Below are positions 43,307-51,582 of a stretch of DNA of 64,000 nucleotides, piece by piece. This DNA comes from Clostridia bacterium (GTDB taxonomy: Bacteria; Bacillota; Clostridia; UMGS1883), in the NCBI GenBank assembly GCA_017472685.1, contig JAFUOO010000005.1, positions 62,001-126,000 of the forward strand. The letters are read 5' to 3'. How positions within the stretch are numbered: the first letter of the stretch is position 1; every line of letters starts with the position of its first letter. The position numbers were made by a program, and so were the translations under genes. The notes beneath the pieces are model-generated. The model did not search any database. It was not told the DNA's origin and saw only the letters and a program-made list of their open reading frames with translations.

Positions 43307-44546
43307 ATAACTTTTCTTTTGCTATTGAAAGCATAAGTTTTATTCTGTTTTCCTGGTTTACTCGTGTTGCAGAGGGGTCGTAGTCAATGGGGACTATATT
43401 TGCCTCTGGGTATAATTCGCGGATTTTTCTGACCATGCCCTTGCCGCAAATGTGGTTGGGAAGGCAACCAAAGGGCTGTGCGCACACAATGTTTTCATAG
43501 CCCATCTGCACAAGGTCAATCATTTCGCCTGTAAGGAGCCAGCCTTCGCCCATTTTGTTGCCGTGTCCGATAACACCCTTCACGTTTTCCTTTGTGTGCT
43601 CGTAGGGCATAGGGGGCGTAAATTGCGGATACTTTGAAAAAGCGTCAATCATTGCTTTTTCAAACTTTTTGAAGAATTTGAAAAGTATTGTACACACAAG
43701 CTTTTTGAAGGGGTTTCCGCCGTAGAGCTTAATGTCCTCAAGACGGTTGTCCACCTTAAAGAGCATAAAGCCCATAACCCCCGGGAGCATTACCTCACAG
43801 TCCTGAGAGGCGAGGAATTCCTCAAGGTTGTTGTTGCCCAAGGAAGAATACTTAACATAAATTTCGCCCACAACGCCAACCTTGACCTTAGGCGTTTTAT
43901 TGATTTCAATAGTTGCAAAATCGGCAACTATTCTGTCGATGTTTTCGTAAACCTTTTTTAAGGAGAAGTGCACGTTGGCGTAAAGGGACTCGGAAAGACG
44001 CTTTTTCCATTCCTCAACCTTTTTAACGGTTTCGCCCTTATGTATCTCATAGGGGGTTATCTGGTTTTTTAATAGCATTAAAACATCGCCGTAAACGAGA
44101 ACTGCCATAATCCTTGCAATGAGGGGCAGTGAAAGTGAAAAGCCGCTGTTTTTCTCAAGCCCTGAAAGGTTGATGCTTATAACGGGCACCTGGGGAAAGC
44201 CTGCCTTTACAAGCGCCTTTCGGAGCAGGTGAATGTAATTGGATGCACGGCAACCGCCGCCTGTCTGGGTTATCATAAGGGCTGTTGTGTCAGGGTCATA
44301 CTTGCCTGACTTCAAGGCATGAATCATCTGACCTATAACAAGCAGGGCAGGGTAGCAGGTGTCGTTATGTACATACATGAGCCCGTCCTGGACAACCTCT
44401 TCGCTTCGGTTTTTAAGAATTTCGATTTTATAGCCGAAGGACTTCATTATTTCGCCCAGCATATCAAACTGTGTTTCAAGCATATAGGGGGCAAGGATTG
44501 TATGCGTTTTTTTCATTTCTTTCGTAAATTCAATATGGTCTGCCAT
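43305..44546 (-). CDS. 2-hydroxyacyl-CoA dehydratase-like (HgdB/COG3581-type) protein
   Basis: 413 residues. It resembles the C-terminal third of the giant acyl-CoA dehydratase activases: NDTCYPALLVIGQMIHAL with the conserved Cys, then TQTGGGCRASNYIHLLRKAL, and QPFGCLPNHICGKGMVR near the end. The Cys residues suggest an iron-sulfur cluster. In many anaerobes these segments are fused to the activator; here they form a separate gene 16 bases downstream. GGAAAGGAG precedes the ATG at 44546; a longer reading is less likely. The substrate is unknown because no CoA-linked enzymes are nearby. Confidence 0.82.
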   Translation of the reverse strand: MADHIEFTKEMKKTHTILAPYMLETQFDMLGEIMKSFGYKIEILKNRSEEVVQDGLMYVHNDTCYPALLVIGQMIHALKSGKYDPDTTALMITQTGGGCRASNYIHLLRKALVKAGFPQVPVISINLSGLEKNSGFSLSLPLIARIMAVLVYGDVLMLLKNQITPYEIHKGETVKKVEEWKKRLSESLYANVHFSLKKVYENIDRIVADFATIEINKTPKVKVGVVGEIYVKYSSLGNNNLEEFLASQDCEVMLPGVMGFMLFKVDNRLEDIKLYGGNPFKKLVCTILFKFFKKFEKAMIDAFSKYPQFTPPMPYEHTKENVKGVIGHGNKMGEGWLLTGEMIDLVQMGYENIVCAQPFGCLPNHICGKGMVRKIRELYPEANIVPIDYDPSATRVNQENRIKLMLSIAKEKL

Positions 44547-44562
44547 TGTTTTCTCTCCTTTC

Positions 44563-47454
44563 CTACAAGGTTGCAAGCAAGCTTCTCAGGCGTATCTTTA
44601 CAGCGCCCAAGTTGGTAATTTCGTCAATTTTAATCTGTGTATATATTTTATTACCCTCTTCAAGAATGGAACGCACCTCGTCGGTTGTGATGGCATCAAC
44701 ACCACAACCAAAAGATACCAGCTGAACAAGGTCCATATCCTTCTGGGTTGTTATGTATTTTGCTGCTCTGTAAAGACGGGAATGATAGGTCCATTGGTCA
44801 AGCACACCCGGGCGCACCATAGGTGCAAGATGGCTGATGGAATCCTCAGTGATAAGCGCTGTGTCAAAGGCTGTTATAAGCTTGTCTATACCGTGGTTGA
44901 TTTCGCCGTCAATATGGTAGGGTCTGCCCGAAAGTACTATTATGTGCTTTCCTTCCTCACGTGCACGCTCAATAATTTCCTTGCCTCGTGCACGCACACG
45001 GGCAAGATATGTTTCTCTCTCCCTATATGCCGCAACAGATGCCTTCTGCACAGCCTTAAGTGTGATTGACGGGAAACGGCTGTTTAAGAGCGCAAATATT
45101 TTCTTGGGGAAGTCCTTCCTTCTGTGAATGCCTATATAGTTATAGATAAAGTCAACACCGTCAAGGAAGGTGCAGTTTGATTCTATAACCTCGGGGTAGT
45201 AGGCAACCACGGGGCAGTTGTAGTGGTTGTCGGCGTTATAGTCTTCAAAGTTATAGGTCATGCAGGGGTAAAAGATTGTCTTCACGCCCATGTCACAAAG
45301 CGCCTTTACGTGACCATGCATGAGCTTTGCAGGGAAGCACACCGTGTCTGAGGGGATTGTTGACTGACCCTTGAGGTACAAGTCTCTCGAGGATTGGGGG
45401 CTTGTAACCACCTCAAAGCCTAAAAGAGTGAAAAACTTATGCCAGAAGGGGAGCATTTCGTACATATTGAGCCCCATAGGTATGCCTATTTTGCCAAGAG
45501 GTCCCTTTTCGCTCTTGTACTGAGACAAAAGATAGTTTTTATAAGCATAAAGGTTGAAGCTATTATCGGGCGACTTCTTTGTAATGGGTCTTTCGCAGCG
45601 GTTACCGCTTATAAATCTTCTTTCGTTATCGAAGGTGTTGATTGTTAAAAGACAGTTGTTTGTACAGCCCGAGCAGTTTACTGTTTTTGCTGTGTGCTCA
45701 AAGGCTTTAAGCTTTTCCTGTGTAATAAGCGTGCTGGGGTTTTTGCACTTCTTTTTAGCGTAAAGTGCCGCACCGTAGGCACCCATCAGCGCCGAAATGG
45801 AGGGGCGTATAACCTCCACGCCCATTTCCTGCTCAAATGCACGGAGCACCGCATCGTTAAGGAAGGTGCCGCCCTGCACAACAATGCGCTTGCCCAGAGC
45901 ATCCTTTGACGAGGGGCGGATAACCTTATAAATAGCGTTCTTTACAACACTCATGGAAAGCCCTGCAGAAATGTCCTCAACTGTTGCGCCGTCCTTCTGT
46001 GCCTGCTTAACGGAGGAATTCATAAAAACCGTACAGCGAGAGCCTAAGTCAACGGGCTTTTTTGCAAATAAGCCCTTCTTTGAAAAATCCTCAATATCGT
46101 AGCCAAGGGCGTTTGCAAAGGTCTGCAAAAAGCTTCCGCAGCCCGAGGAGCATGCCTCGTTGAGATATATGTTATCAATAGCGCCGTTTTTGATTTTAAA
46201 GCACTTCATGTCCTGACCGCCTATGTCGATAATGAACTCAACATCGGGCATGAACTTTTTAGCCGCCGTAAAGTGGGCAACTGTTTCAACAATGCCAAAG
46301 TCAATGCCGAAAGCATTTTTGACAATGTCCTCACCGTAGCCCGTTACCGCGCAGGACGCAATCTGAATGTCGGGCTTTTTTGTGTATATATCCGTGAGAA
46401 TGCTTTTAATAACGGGCACGGGGTTGCCGCTGTTGGAGGAATATGTAGAATAAAGAATTTCTTCCTCTTCGTTTATTATTACTGTTTTTACCGTTGTACT
46501 GCCCGCATCTATACCAAGGAAAACCTTGCCTGTAGCGTCGTCGAGTGTTTTCTGGTTTACGGTTGCCTTTTGGTGTCTTTCGATAAATGCATCGTACTCT
46601 TCACGGGAGGTAAAAAGCGGAGTAAGGGTGTTGAAGCCTGTGTCGGCAGAGTATTTTTCAATGCCCTGTATAACGGATACTATATCCACAGCCTCATCGG
46701 CACAAAGCGCCGCACCTAATGCCACATAGTAAAGGGAATTATCAGGACAGGTGCCGCATCTTCCGAGCGCCTTGTCAAAAAGGGTGCGTAAGGTGGGGAA
46801 GAAGGTTAAAGGACCTCCTAAATATACAACGTTGCCTTCAATCTCTCTGCCCTGTGCTAAGCCGCCTATTGTCTGGTTAACAACTGCGTCGAAAATGCTG
46901 GCAGATATATCGTACTTATTTGCACCCTGGTTGAGAAGCGGCTGAACATCGCTTTTTGCAAACACGCCGCAACGGGACGCAATTGTGTAAATGCGCTCAT
47001 GCTTTGAGGCATATTCGTTCATTTCGGTGGGTGTGAGCTTTAAAAGAGTTGCCATCTGGTCAATGAATGCGCCGGTACCGCCCGCGCAGGTACCGTTCAT
47101 TCTTACCTCACAGCTTCCCTTAAGAAACAGTATTTTTGCATCCTCGCCGCCAAGCTCAATTATTACATCACTGCCGGGGAGAAATTTGTTTGCCGCAGCA
47201 CGTGTGGCATAAACCTCCTGCACAAAACTCACCGAGGCAGATTCGCTTATGCCCATGCCTGCACTACCCGAGATTGCAAAAAGATATTCCTTTATATGGG
47301 GAAGCTCTTCCTTTATTCTATTAAGAAGCTCAACGCTTTTCTCCTTAATCTGCGACAGGTGTCTGTCGTAGGAGGAAAAAACTATGTTGTTTTCATCATC
47401 CAATACAACACATTTCAGGGTTGTTGAGCCTATATCAAAACCGATACGATACAT
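44563..47454 (-). CDS. Acyl-CoA dehydratase activase-like protein with two ASKHA domains
   Basis: 963 residues. Two copies of the HgdC/BadF-type ASKHA domain occur: about 1-260 (GFDIGSTTLKCVV, NGTCAGGTGAFIDQM, ASRCGVFAKSDV) and 310-560 (FLGIDAGSTTVKTVI, NEACSSGCGSFLQTF, GSRCTVFMNSSV). The paired Cys bind a bridging 4Fe-4S cluster that passes an ATP-energised electron to a dehydratase. Residues about 610-960 carry a DUF2229-type region with CSGCTNNC. TTGGAGGC precedes the ATG. It forms a two-gene operon with the HgdB-like protein. Proteins of this class are widespread in anaerobes, but their physiological substrate is mostly unknown. Confidence 0.87.
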   Translation of the reverse strand: MYRIGFDIGSTTLKCVVLDDENNIVFSSYDRHLSQIKEKSVELLNRIKEELPHIKEYLFAISGSAGMGISESASVSFVQEVYATRAAANKFLPGSDVIIELGGEDAKILFLKGSCEVRMNGTCAGGTGAFIDQMATLLKLTPTEMNEYASKHERIYTIASRCGVFAKSDVQPLLNQGANKYDISASIFDAVVNQTIGGLAQGREIEGNVVYLGGPLTFFPTLRTLFDKALGRCGTCPDNSLYYVALGAALCADEAVDIVSVIQGIEKYSADTGFNTLTPLFTSREEYDAFIERHQKATVNQKTLDDATGKVFLGIDAGSTTVKTVIINEEEEILYSTYSSNSGNPVPVIKSILTDIYTKKPDIQIASCAVTGYGEDIVKNAFGIDFGIVETVAHFTAAKKFMPDVEFIIDIGGQDMKCFKIKNGAIDNIYLNEACSSGCGSFLQTFANALGYDIEDFSKKGLFAKKPVDLGSRCTVFMNSSVKQAQKDGATVEDISAGLSMSVVKNAIYKVIRPSSKDALGKRIVVQGGTFLNDAVLRAFEQEMGVEVIRPSISALMGAYGAALYAKKKCKNPSTLITQEKLKAFEHTAKTVNCSGCTNNCLLTINTFDNERRFISGNRCERPITKKSPDNSFNLYAYKNYLLSQYKSEKGPLGKIGIPMGLNMYEMLPFWHKFFTLLGFEVVTSPQSSRDLYLKGQSTIPSDTVCFPAKLMHGHVKALCDMGVKTIFYPCMTYNFEDYNADNHYNCPVVAYYPEVIESNCTFLDGVDFIYNYIGIHRRKDFPKKIFALLNSRFPSITLKAVQKASVAAYRERETYLARVRARGKEIIERAREEGKHIIVLSGRPYHIDGEINHGIDKLITAFDTALITEDSISHLAPMVRPGVLDQWTYHSRLYRAAKYITTQKDMDLVQLVSFGCGVDAITTDEVRSILEEGNKIYTQIKIDEITNLGAVKIRLRSLLATL

Positions 47455-47489
47455 AAAAATGCCTCCAATACCGTAAAACTATTCAAAAT

Positions 47490-47518
47490 ATTTTATCATT
47501 TTCAAAAAAAACAGTCAA
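47490..47518 (-). promoter_or_regulatory. Promoter of the activase operon
   Basis: On the minus strand, TTGACT (47513-47518), 17-base spacer, TAAAAT (47490-47495). Confidence 0.75.
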
Positions 47519-47577
47519 TCGAAAAATGGCAAATAAAAGGTAAAGATTTTGTTAAATTTTTTTTCAAAAATATCGGC

Positions 47578-47606
47578 TTGAAATAAGACACTATATATGA
47601 TATATT
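47578..47606 (+). promoter_or_regulatory. Promoter of lepB
   Basis: TTGAAA (47578-47583), 17-base spacer, TATATT (47601-47606) with TGA before it. A TATAAT overlaps at 47606-47611. Confidence 0.65.
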
Positions 47607-47635
47607 ATAATTTGATGTGAAAAGGAGCGATTTTT

Positions 47636-48220
47636 ATGGACGAAAACATTAATATTGAAAATACAGCTGCCGATGCAGAAAACAAAGGCGTGGTGAGAGA
47701 AATTTTTGAATGGGTTATGTGTATTGTAATTGCAGTAGCGGTTGCAATGTTTATAAAAACCTTTATTATGACAGTTGCAAAGGTTGACGGCGAATCTATG
47801 CTTGACACACTGCATGACCAGGAAAGGCTTATCGCCTGGAAGCTTGGCTACGAGCCCGAAAATAATGACGTTATTATTTTCCAGCCGAGAGAGTCCACAC
47901 CTCAAAGCAGAAAGTTTTTTGTAAAGCGTGTTATTGCTACAGAAAACCAGAGCGTTGAAATTAATTACAACGAGAACGCCGTATACGTTGACGGCGTAAA
48001 GATTGATGAGCCTTATATATACGAGGAAATGCTCGATATCAGCTTTGGCTCCACGGACTATTGGGTGGTGCCCGAGGACCATGTGTTTGTAATGGGTGAC
48101 AACCGCAACAATTCGCGCGACAGCCGTTCCGATTCCGTTGGCTTTGTAAATTGTGATTCAATCGAGGGCAAGGTAGTGTTCCGCTTCTGGCCCCTCAATA
48201 AAATGGGCATTGTAAAATAA
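47636..48220 (+). CDS. lepB: Signal peptidase I
   Basis: 194 residues. One membrane helix near residue 25-45 (VMCIVIAVAVAMFIKTFIM) anchors the catalytic domain outside. The nucleophile Ser is in KVDGESMLDTL, the general-base Lys in FFVKRVIA, and the conserved GDNRNNSRDSR box is near the end. It removes signal peptides from the many exported proteins seen here. AAAGGAG precedes the ATG. Together with rbgA, rnhB and yraN it matches the usual Bacillota order; rplS is missing upstream. Confidence 0.95.
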   Translation: MDENINIENTAADAENKGVVREIFEWVMCIVIAVAVAMFIKTFIMTVAKVDGESMLDTLHDQERLIAWKLGYEPENNDVIIFQPRESTPQSRKFFVKRVIATENQSVEINYNENAVYVDGVKIDEPYIYEEMLDISFGSTDYWVVPEDHVFVMGDNRNNSRDSRSDSVGFVNCDSIEGKVVFRFWPLNKMGIVK

Positions 48221-48229
48221 TAAGCATAG

Positions 48230-48255
48230 AAAGGCGGTGTAAAAACCGCCTTTTT
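48230..48255 (+). terminator. Terminator between lepB and rbgA
   Basis: AAAGGCGGT and complement around a GTAAAA loop with a T5 tail. Moderately strong, so some read-through into rbgA is possible. Confidence 0.7.
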
Positions 48256-48293
48256 AAGAAAAAACGTATTCCCCTTAAAAAGGAGGCAGCTAT

Positions 48294-49145
48294 ATGAATA
48301 TACATTGGTTTCCGGGTCATATGACCAAGGCTAAAAGAATGATGGAAGACAGTATGAAGCTTGTGGACTGTATAGTTGAAATTGTGGATGCACGTTGTCC
48401 CCTCGCAAGCCGTAACCCTGACCTTCCCAAGCTTTCAAAGGGTAAGAAAACACTTATAGTTATCAATAAAACCGACATTGCCGACCCTAACGAAACTGCC
48501 GCATGGCAGAACTATTTCCTCCGTGAGGGCTACCCCTCGGTAACTGTCAGCAGTATAAACGGCAAAGGCATTGACAAATTAACAAATGCTATCCGTGACC
48601 TTATGAAGGAAAAAATAGCGCGCGACAAGGAGCGCGGTCTTGTAAACCGCCCCATCCGCGCAATGGTGTGCGGTATTCCCAATGTGGGCAAATCGAGCTT
48701 TATCAACAAGCTCAACGGCAAGGCTGCCGCAAAGGTGGGCGACCGCCCGGGCGTTACACGCGGCAAGCAGTGGATAACACTTCCCGGCGGCATTGAGCTT
48801 TTGGACACACCCGGCATTCTCTGGCCCAAGTTTGAAGACAAAGAGGTTGCCATGAACCTTGCATTCATAGGCTCCATCAAGGACGATGTTTTAGACACAG
48901 AGGAGCTGGCGGCAAACCTTTTAAAGAGGCTGGCTGACGGATATCCCGACATGCTCACAGCGCGCTATAAGATTGAAATTAAAGAGGATGACAGTATGTA
49001 CGATTTGTTGGAAAAGGTTTGCAGAAAGCGCGGCTTTATCCTTAAGGGCAATGAGTACGATGGACTCAGAGGTGCAAGCGTTGTGCTTGACGAATTCCGC
49101 GGTGCAAAAATTGGCAAAATTACACTTGAGAAAGTTGGCGAGTAA
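48294..49145 (+). CDS. rbgA: Ribosome biogenesis GTPase RbgA (YlqF)
   Basis: 283 residues with circularly permuted GTPase motifs in the order NKTD (G4), GIPNVGKSSF (G1), PGVTRG (G2) and DTPGILWP (G3). The N-terminal IHWFPGHMTKAKR is diagnostic. RbgA completes the 50S ribosomal subunit. AAAGGAGG precedes the ATG. rnhB starts two bases after the stop. Confidence 0.95.
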   Translation: MNIHWFPGHMTKAKRMMEDSMKLVDCIVEIVDARCPLASRNPDLPKLSKGKKTLIVINKTDIADPNETAAWQNYFLREGYPSVTVSSINGKGIDKLTNAIRDLMKEKIARDKERGLVNRPIRAMVCGIPNVGKSSFINKLNGKAAAKVGDRPGVTRGKQWITLPGGIELLDTPGILWPKFEDKEVAMNLAFIGSIKDDVLDTEELAANLLKRLADGYPDMLTARYKIEIKEDDSMYDLLEKVCRKRGFILKGNEYDGLRGASVVLDEFRGAKIGKITLEKVGE

Positions 49146-49147
49146 CC

Positions 49148-49783
49148 GTGCCGAGATTAACAAAAGAAGAGGAAGCAAAAAGGCTTTTGTCAATGTGGGA
49201 CATTGAAAACACTCTTTTTGCTGAGGATTATGATATTATCGCAGGTGTGGACGAGGCAGGGCGAGGACCATTGGCAGGTGATGTTTATGCTGCAGCGGTA
49301 ATTCTTCCCAAGGGGCTTATTATCGAAGGGCTTAACGACTCAAAGAAAATAAGCGAAAAGAAGAGGGACGCTCTTTACGATATTATAAAGGAAAAGGCGG
49401 TAGCCTGGGCTGTTGCCACAGCAAGCGTTGACGAGATTGACGAGTATAATATACGCAATGCAACCTATATGGCTATGAACAGGGCACTTAGCGACCTGAA
49501 AACAAAAATTGACTATGTTCTTGTTGACGGCGATTGCATAAAGAATTGCGCCTATCCATATTCCTGCGTTGTAAAGGGCGACAGCAAGAGCGCCTCCATT
49601 TCGGCGGCATCAATCCTTGCAAAGGTTACCCGTGACCGCTATATGCTCGCCTTAGCAGAGGAGTACCCCGAGTATCAGTTCGAAAAACACAAAGGCTACG
49701 GCACGGCGCTTCATATTGAAATGCTTAAAAAATACGGTGCAAGCCCTGTACACAGAAAAACCTTTATAAAGAAGTTTGTGTGA
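49148..49783 (+). CDS. rnhB: Ribonuclease HII
   Basis: 211 residues. It cuts RNA in RNA-DNA hybrids and single ribonucleotides in DNA. The acidic residues are in IIAGVDEAGRGPLAGDVYAA (Asp, Glu), VLVDGD (Asp) and SISAASILAKVTRDRY (Asp). The GTG at 49148, two bases after the rbgA stop, gives the usual length, although the SD is poor; coupling to rbgA would explain initiation. An internal ATG is possible but would shorten the N-terminal helix. Confidence 0.93.
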   Translation: MPRLTKEEEAKRLLSMWDIENTLFAEDYDIIAGVDEAGRGPLAGDVYAAAVILPKGLIIEGLNDSKKISEKKRDALYDIIKEKAVAWAVATASVDEIDEYNIRNATYMAMNRALSDLKTKIDYVLVDGDCIKNCAYPYSCVVKGDSKSASISAASILAKVTRDRYMLALAEEYPEYQFEKHKGYGTALHIEMLKKYGASPVHRKTFIKKFV

Positions 49784-49784
49784 T

Positions 49785-50153
49785 ATGTTAAAAAGAGAAA
49801 TTGGAAACAAGGGCGAGGACATTGCCGTAAAAATTCTTAAGAAAAAGGGCTACAGGATAATTGAGCGCAATTTCAATGTTCCGGGAATGGGCGAGTTGGA
49901 CATTGTTGCAAAAAAGAAGGAATACCTTGTTTTTGTTGAGGTAAGGCTCAGGAAAAACACTCTTCACGGCTCAGGTGCGGAAACCATTGACATATTCAAG
50001 CAAAAAAAGCTTATCAAGGCGGCACTTATGTATATGAAGGTAAATAAGCTTGATTACGCCCCTGCACGCTTTGATGTTGTGAGTATAACAGGCGACATAG
50101 ATGGGGAGTACAGCGTGGAGCTTATTGAGAACGCTTTTGAAGCAAATATTTGA
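49785..50153 (+). CDS. yraN: UPF0102 / YraN family protein
   Basis: 122 residues with a restriction-endonuclease-like core: GNKGEDIAVKILKKKGYRII, the E-x-D-x(n)-VEV nuclease-like pattern (GELDIVAKKKEYLVFVEV) and RFDVVSI. Its cellular job is not settled. It follows rnhB by one base, an arrangement found in many Bacillota. The ATG at 49785 is preferred to a GTG inside rnhB. Confidence 0.9.
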   Translation: MLKREIGNKGEDIAVKILKKKGYRIIERNFNVPGMGELDIVAKKKEYLVFVEVRLRKNTLHGSGAETIDIFKQKKLIKAALMYMKVNKLDYAPARFDVVSITGDIDGEYSVELIENAFEANI

Positions 50154-50161
50154 AACAGAAA

Positions 50162-50201
50162 AAAATTATGCAATACTTGTAAAAAAGTGTTGCATAATTT
50201 T
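50162..50201. terminator. Long inverted repeat between yraN and argD
   Basis: Twelve perfect bp (AAAATTATGCAA and complement), extended by a further G-T pair and ACTT/AAGT around a GTAAAA loop. It can end the lepB-yraN transcript. Its right arm is also the -35 of argD, so it may have a second role as an operator. Confidence 0.7.
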
Positions 50202-50224
50202 GCGTAGTGATGTATAATAATTCA
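50190..50224 (+). promoter_or_regulatory. argD promoter with ArgR-box-like sites
   Basis: TTGCAT (50190-50195), 17-base spacer, TATAAT (50213-50218). Two sites resemble the ARG box TGNATWWWWATNCA: TGTATAATAATTCA at 50211-50224, which covers the -10, and TGCATAATTTTGCG at 50191-50204, which covers the -35. They start 20 bases apart, close to the usual ArgR operator spacing. ArgR, not in the window, would repress with arginine. Confidence 0.68.
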
Positions 50225-50243
50225 CATCTAAGGAGATGTTAGC

Positions 50244-51416
50244 ATGAAACTGGAAGAAATCAAAGCATTTGACAAAGAGTATTTTATGAATACCTTCGGT
50301 GAAAGAACACCCGTAGCCTTTGAAAAGGGTGAGGGCATGTATCTTTACACAAATGAAAACGAAAAGTATCTTGACATGTTTGCGGGTATTGCGGTAAATG
50401 TGCTTGGCTACAATCATAAGGAATTTACAAAAGGTATAACAGAGCAGGTTGGAAAGCTTTTACATACCTCGAGCCTTTATTACATCGAAAGTCAGGCAAA
50501 GCTTGCAAAAAAATTGGTTGAGCTTTCCTGCGCAGACAAGATTTATTTTGCAAACAGCGGTGCCGAGGCAAACGAGGGTGCAATAAAGCTTGCAAAAATT
50601 TATTTTTACAAAAAAGGCGTGGAGAAGTACGAGGTTATAAGCCTTAAGTCCTCCTTCCACGGCAGAACTCTTGCAACCGTTGCTGCAACCGGGCAGGAAA
50701 AGTACCAGAAGCCTTACTACCCCTTGATACCCGGCTTCAAGCAGGTTGAAATCAATGATATTGATGCTCTTAAGGCTGCCGTGACAGACAAAACCTGCGC
50801 AATACTTCTTGAGCCTGTACAGGGCGAGAGCGGTGTGCATCCCGTAGACGAGGCATATATAAAGGAAGTAAGACGCATCTGTGACGAAAAGGAAATTATA
50901 CTTATATTTGACGAAATACAGACAGGCATCGGCAGATGCGGAAAAATGTTCTGCTATGAAACCTTGGGCGTTGAGCCCGACATATTTACCCTTGCAAAGG
51001 CACTTGGTAACGGCGTCCCCATTGGTGCGGTGTGTGCAAAGCAGTTTGTCGCTGATGCATTCGCTCCCGGTGACCACGGCGGCACCTTCGGCGGCAACCC
51101 TCTTGCTACAAAGGCAGGGCTTCTGGTTTTAGATGCAATGGAAAAGGAAAACCTTTGCGAAAATGCCGAAAAGATGGGCACGTATATTGAAAGTGAAATA
51201 ATGACTAAGCTTGGCGACAAGGTTAAGGAAATCCGCCGTAAGGGTCTGATGATTGGTATTGAGCTGTTCACACCTGCGTCAGAGGCAAGGCAAAAGCTTT
51301 TTGAGAAAAAGGTGCTTGTAGGTGCAGTTGGTAATACTTTAAGAGTGTTGCCGCCGCTTATCATCACAAAAGCAGAGGCTGACATATTTATTGATGCATT
51401 AAAGGAGATAGTGTGA
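50244..51416 (+). CDS. argD: Acetylornithine aminotransferase
   Basis: 390 residues. This fold-type I PLP enzyme converts N-acetylglutamate semialdehyde to N-acetylornithine (or the reverse). FANSGAEANEGAIKLAK, SSFHGRT, ILIFDEIQTGIGR and the PLP lysine in FTLAKALGNGVPIG are characteristic. An AAGGAG SD precedes the ATG. argF lies 166 bases downstream, and ArgR-like boxes overlap the promoter, which agrees with a role in arginine biosynthesis. Other class III aminotransferases, for example ornithine aminotransferase, are similar. Confidence 0.9.
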   Translation: MKLEEIKAFDKEYFMNTFGERTPVAFEKGEGMYLYTNENEKYLDMFAGIAVNVLGYNHKEFTKGITEQVGKLLHTSSLYYIESQAKLAKKLVELSCADKIYFANSGAEANEGAIKLAKIYFYKKGVEKYEVISLKSSFHGRTLATVAATGQEKYQKPYYPLIPGFKQVEINDIDALKAAVTDKTCAILLEPVQGESGVHPVDEAYIKEVRRICDEKEIILIFDEIQTGIGRCGKMFCYETLGVEPDIFTLAKALGNGVPIGAVCAKQFVADAFAPGDHGGTFGGNPLATKAGLLVLDAMEKENLCENAEKMGTYIESEIMTKLGDKVKEIRRKGLMIGIELFTPASEARQKLFEKKVLVGAVGNTLRVLPPLIITKAEADIFIDALKEIV

Positions 51417-51448
51417 AAATCACACTATCAGCCTCCGGCGGATTTTAT

Positions 51449-51582
51449 GTCCATGCGAGAATTTCGCCTTTGGCGAAAACGCATATGGACGTAATAATCT
51501 CTTATCATTCTTTGCCCTGCGATAAGAGATTTTGAATTTTATATTTATGCTGACGCAGGGCGGCAGAATGGAGATTATTATA
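51449..51582 (+). ncRNA. Structured intergenic leader before argF with a predicted pseudoknot
   Basis: Hairpin A has arms GTCCAT (51449-51454) and ATGGAC (51485-51490), with a nested TTTCGCC/GGCGAAA stem at 51462-51478. Hairpin B is an exact 11-bp stem (AATCTCTTATC at 51496-51506; complement 51521-51531). Its 14-base loop holds GCCCTGC (51514-51520), which is complementary to GCAGGGC at 51555-51561, nine bases before the argF SD at 51570-51573. I know no named riboswitch with this layout; it could also be a mobile intergenic palindrome. Confidence 0.5.
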
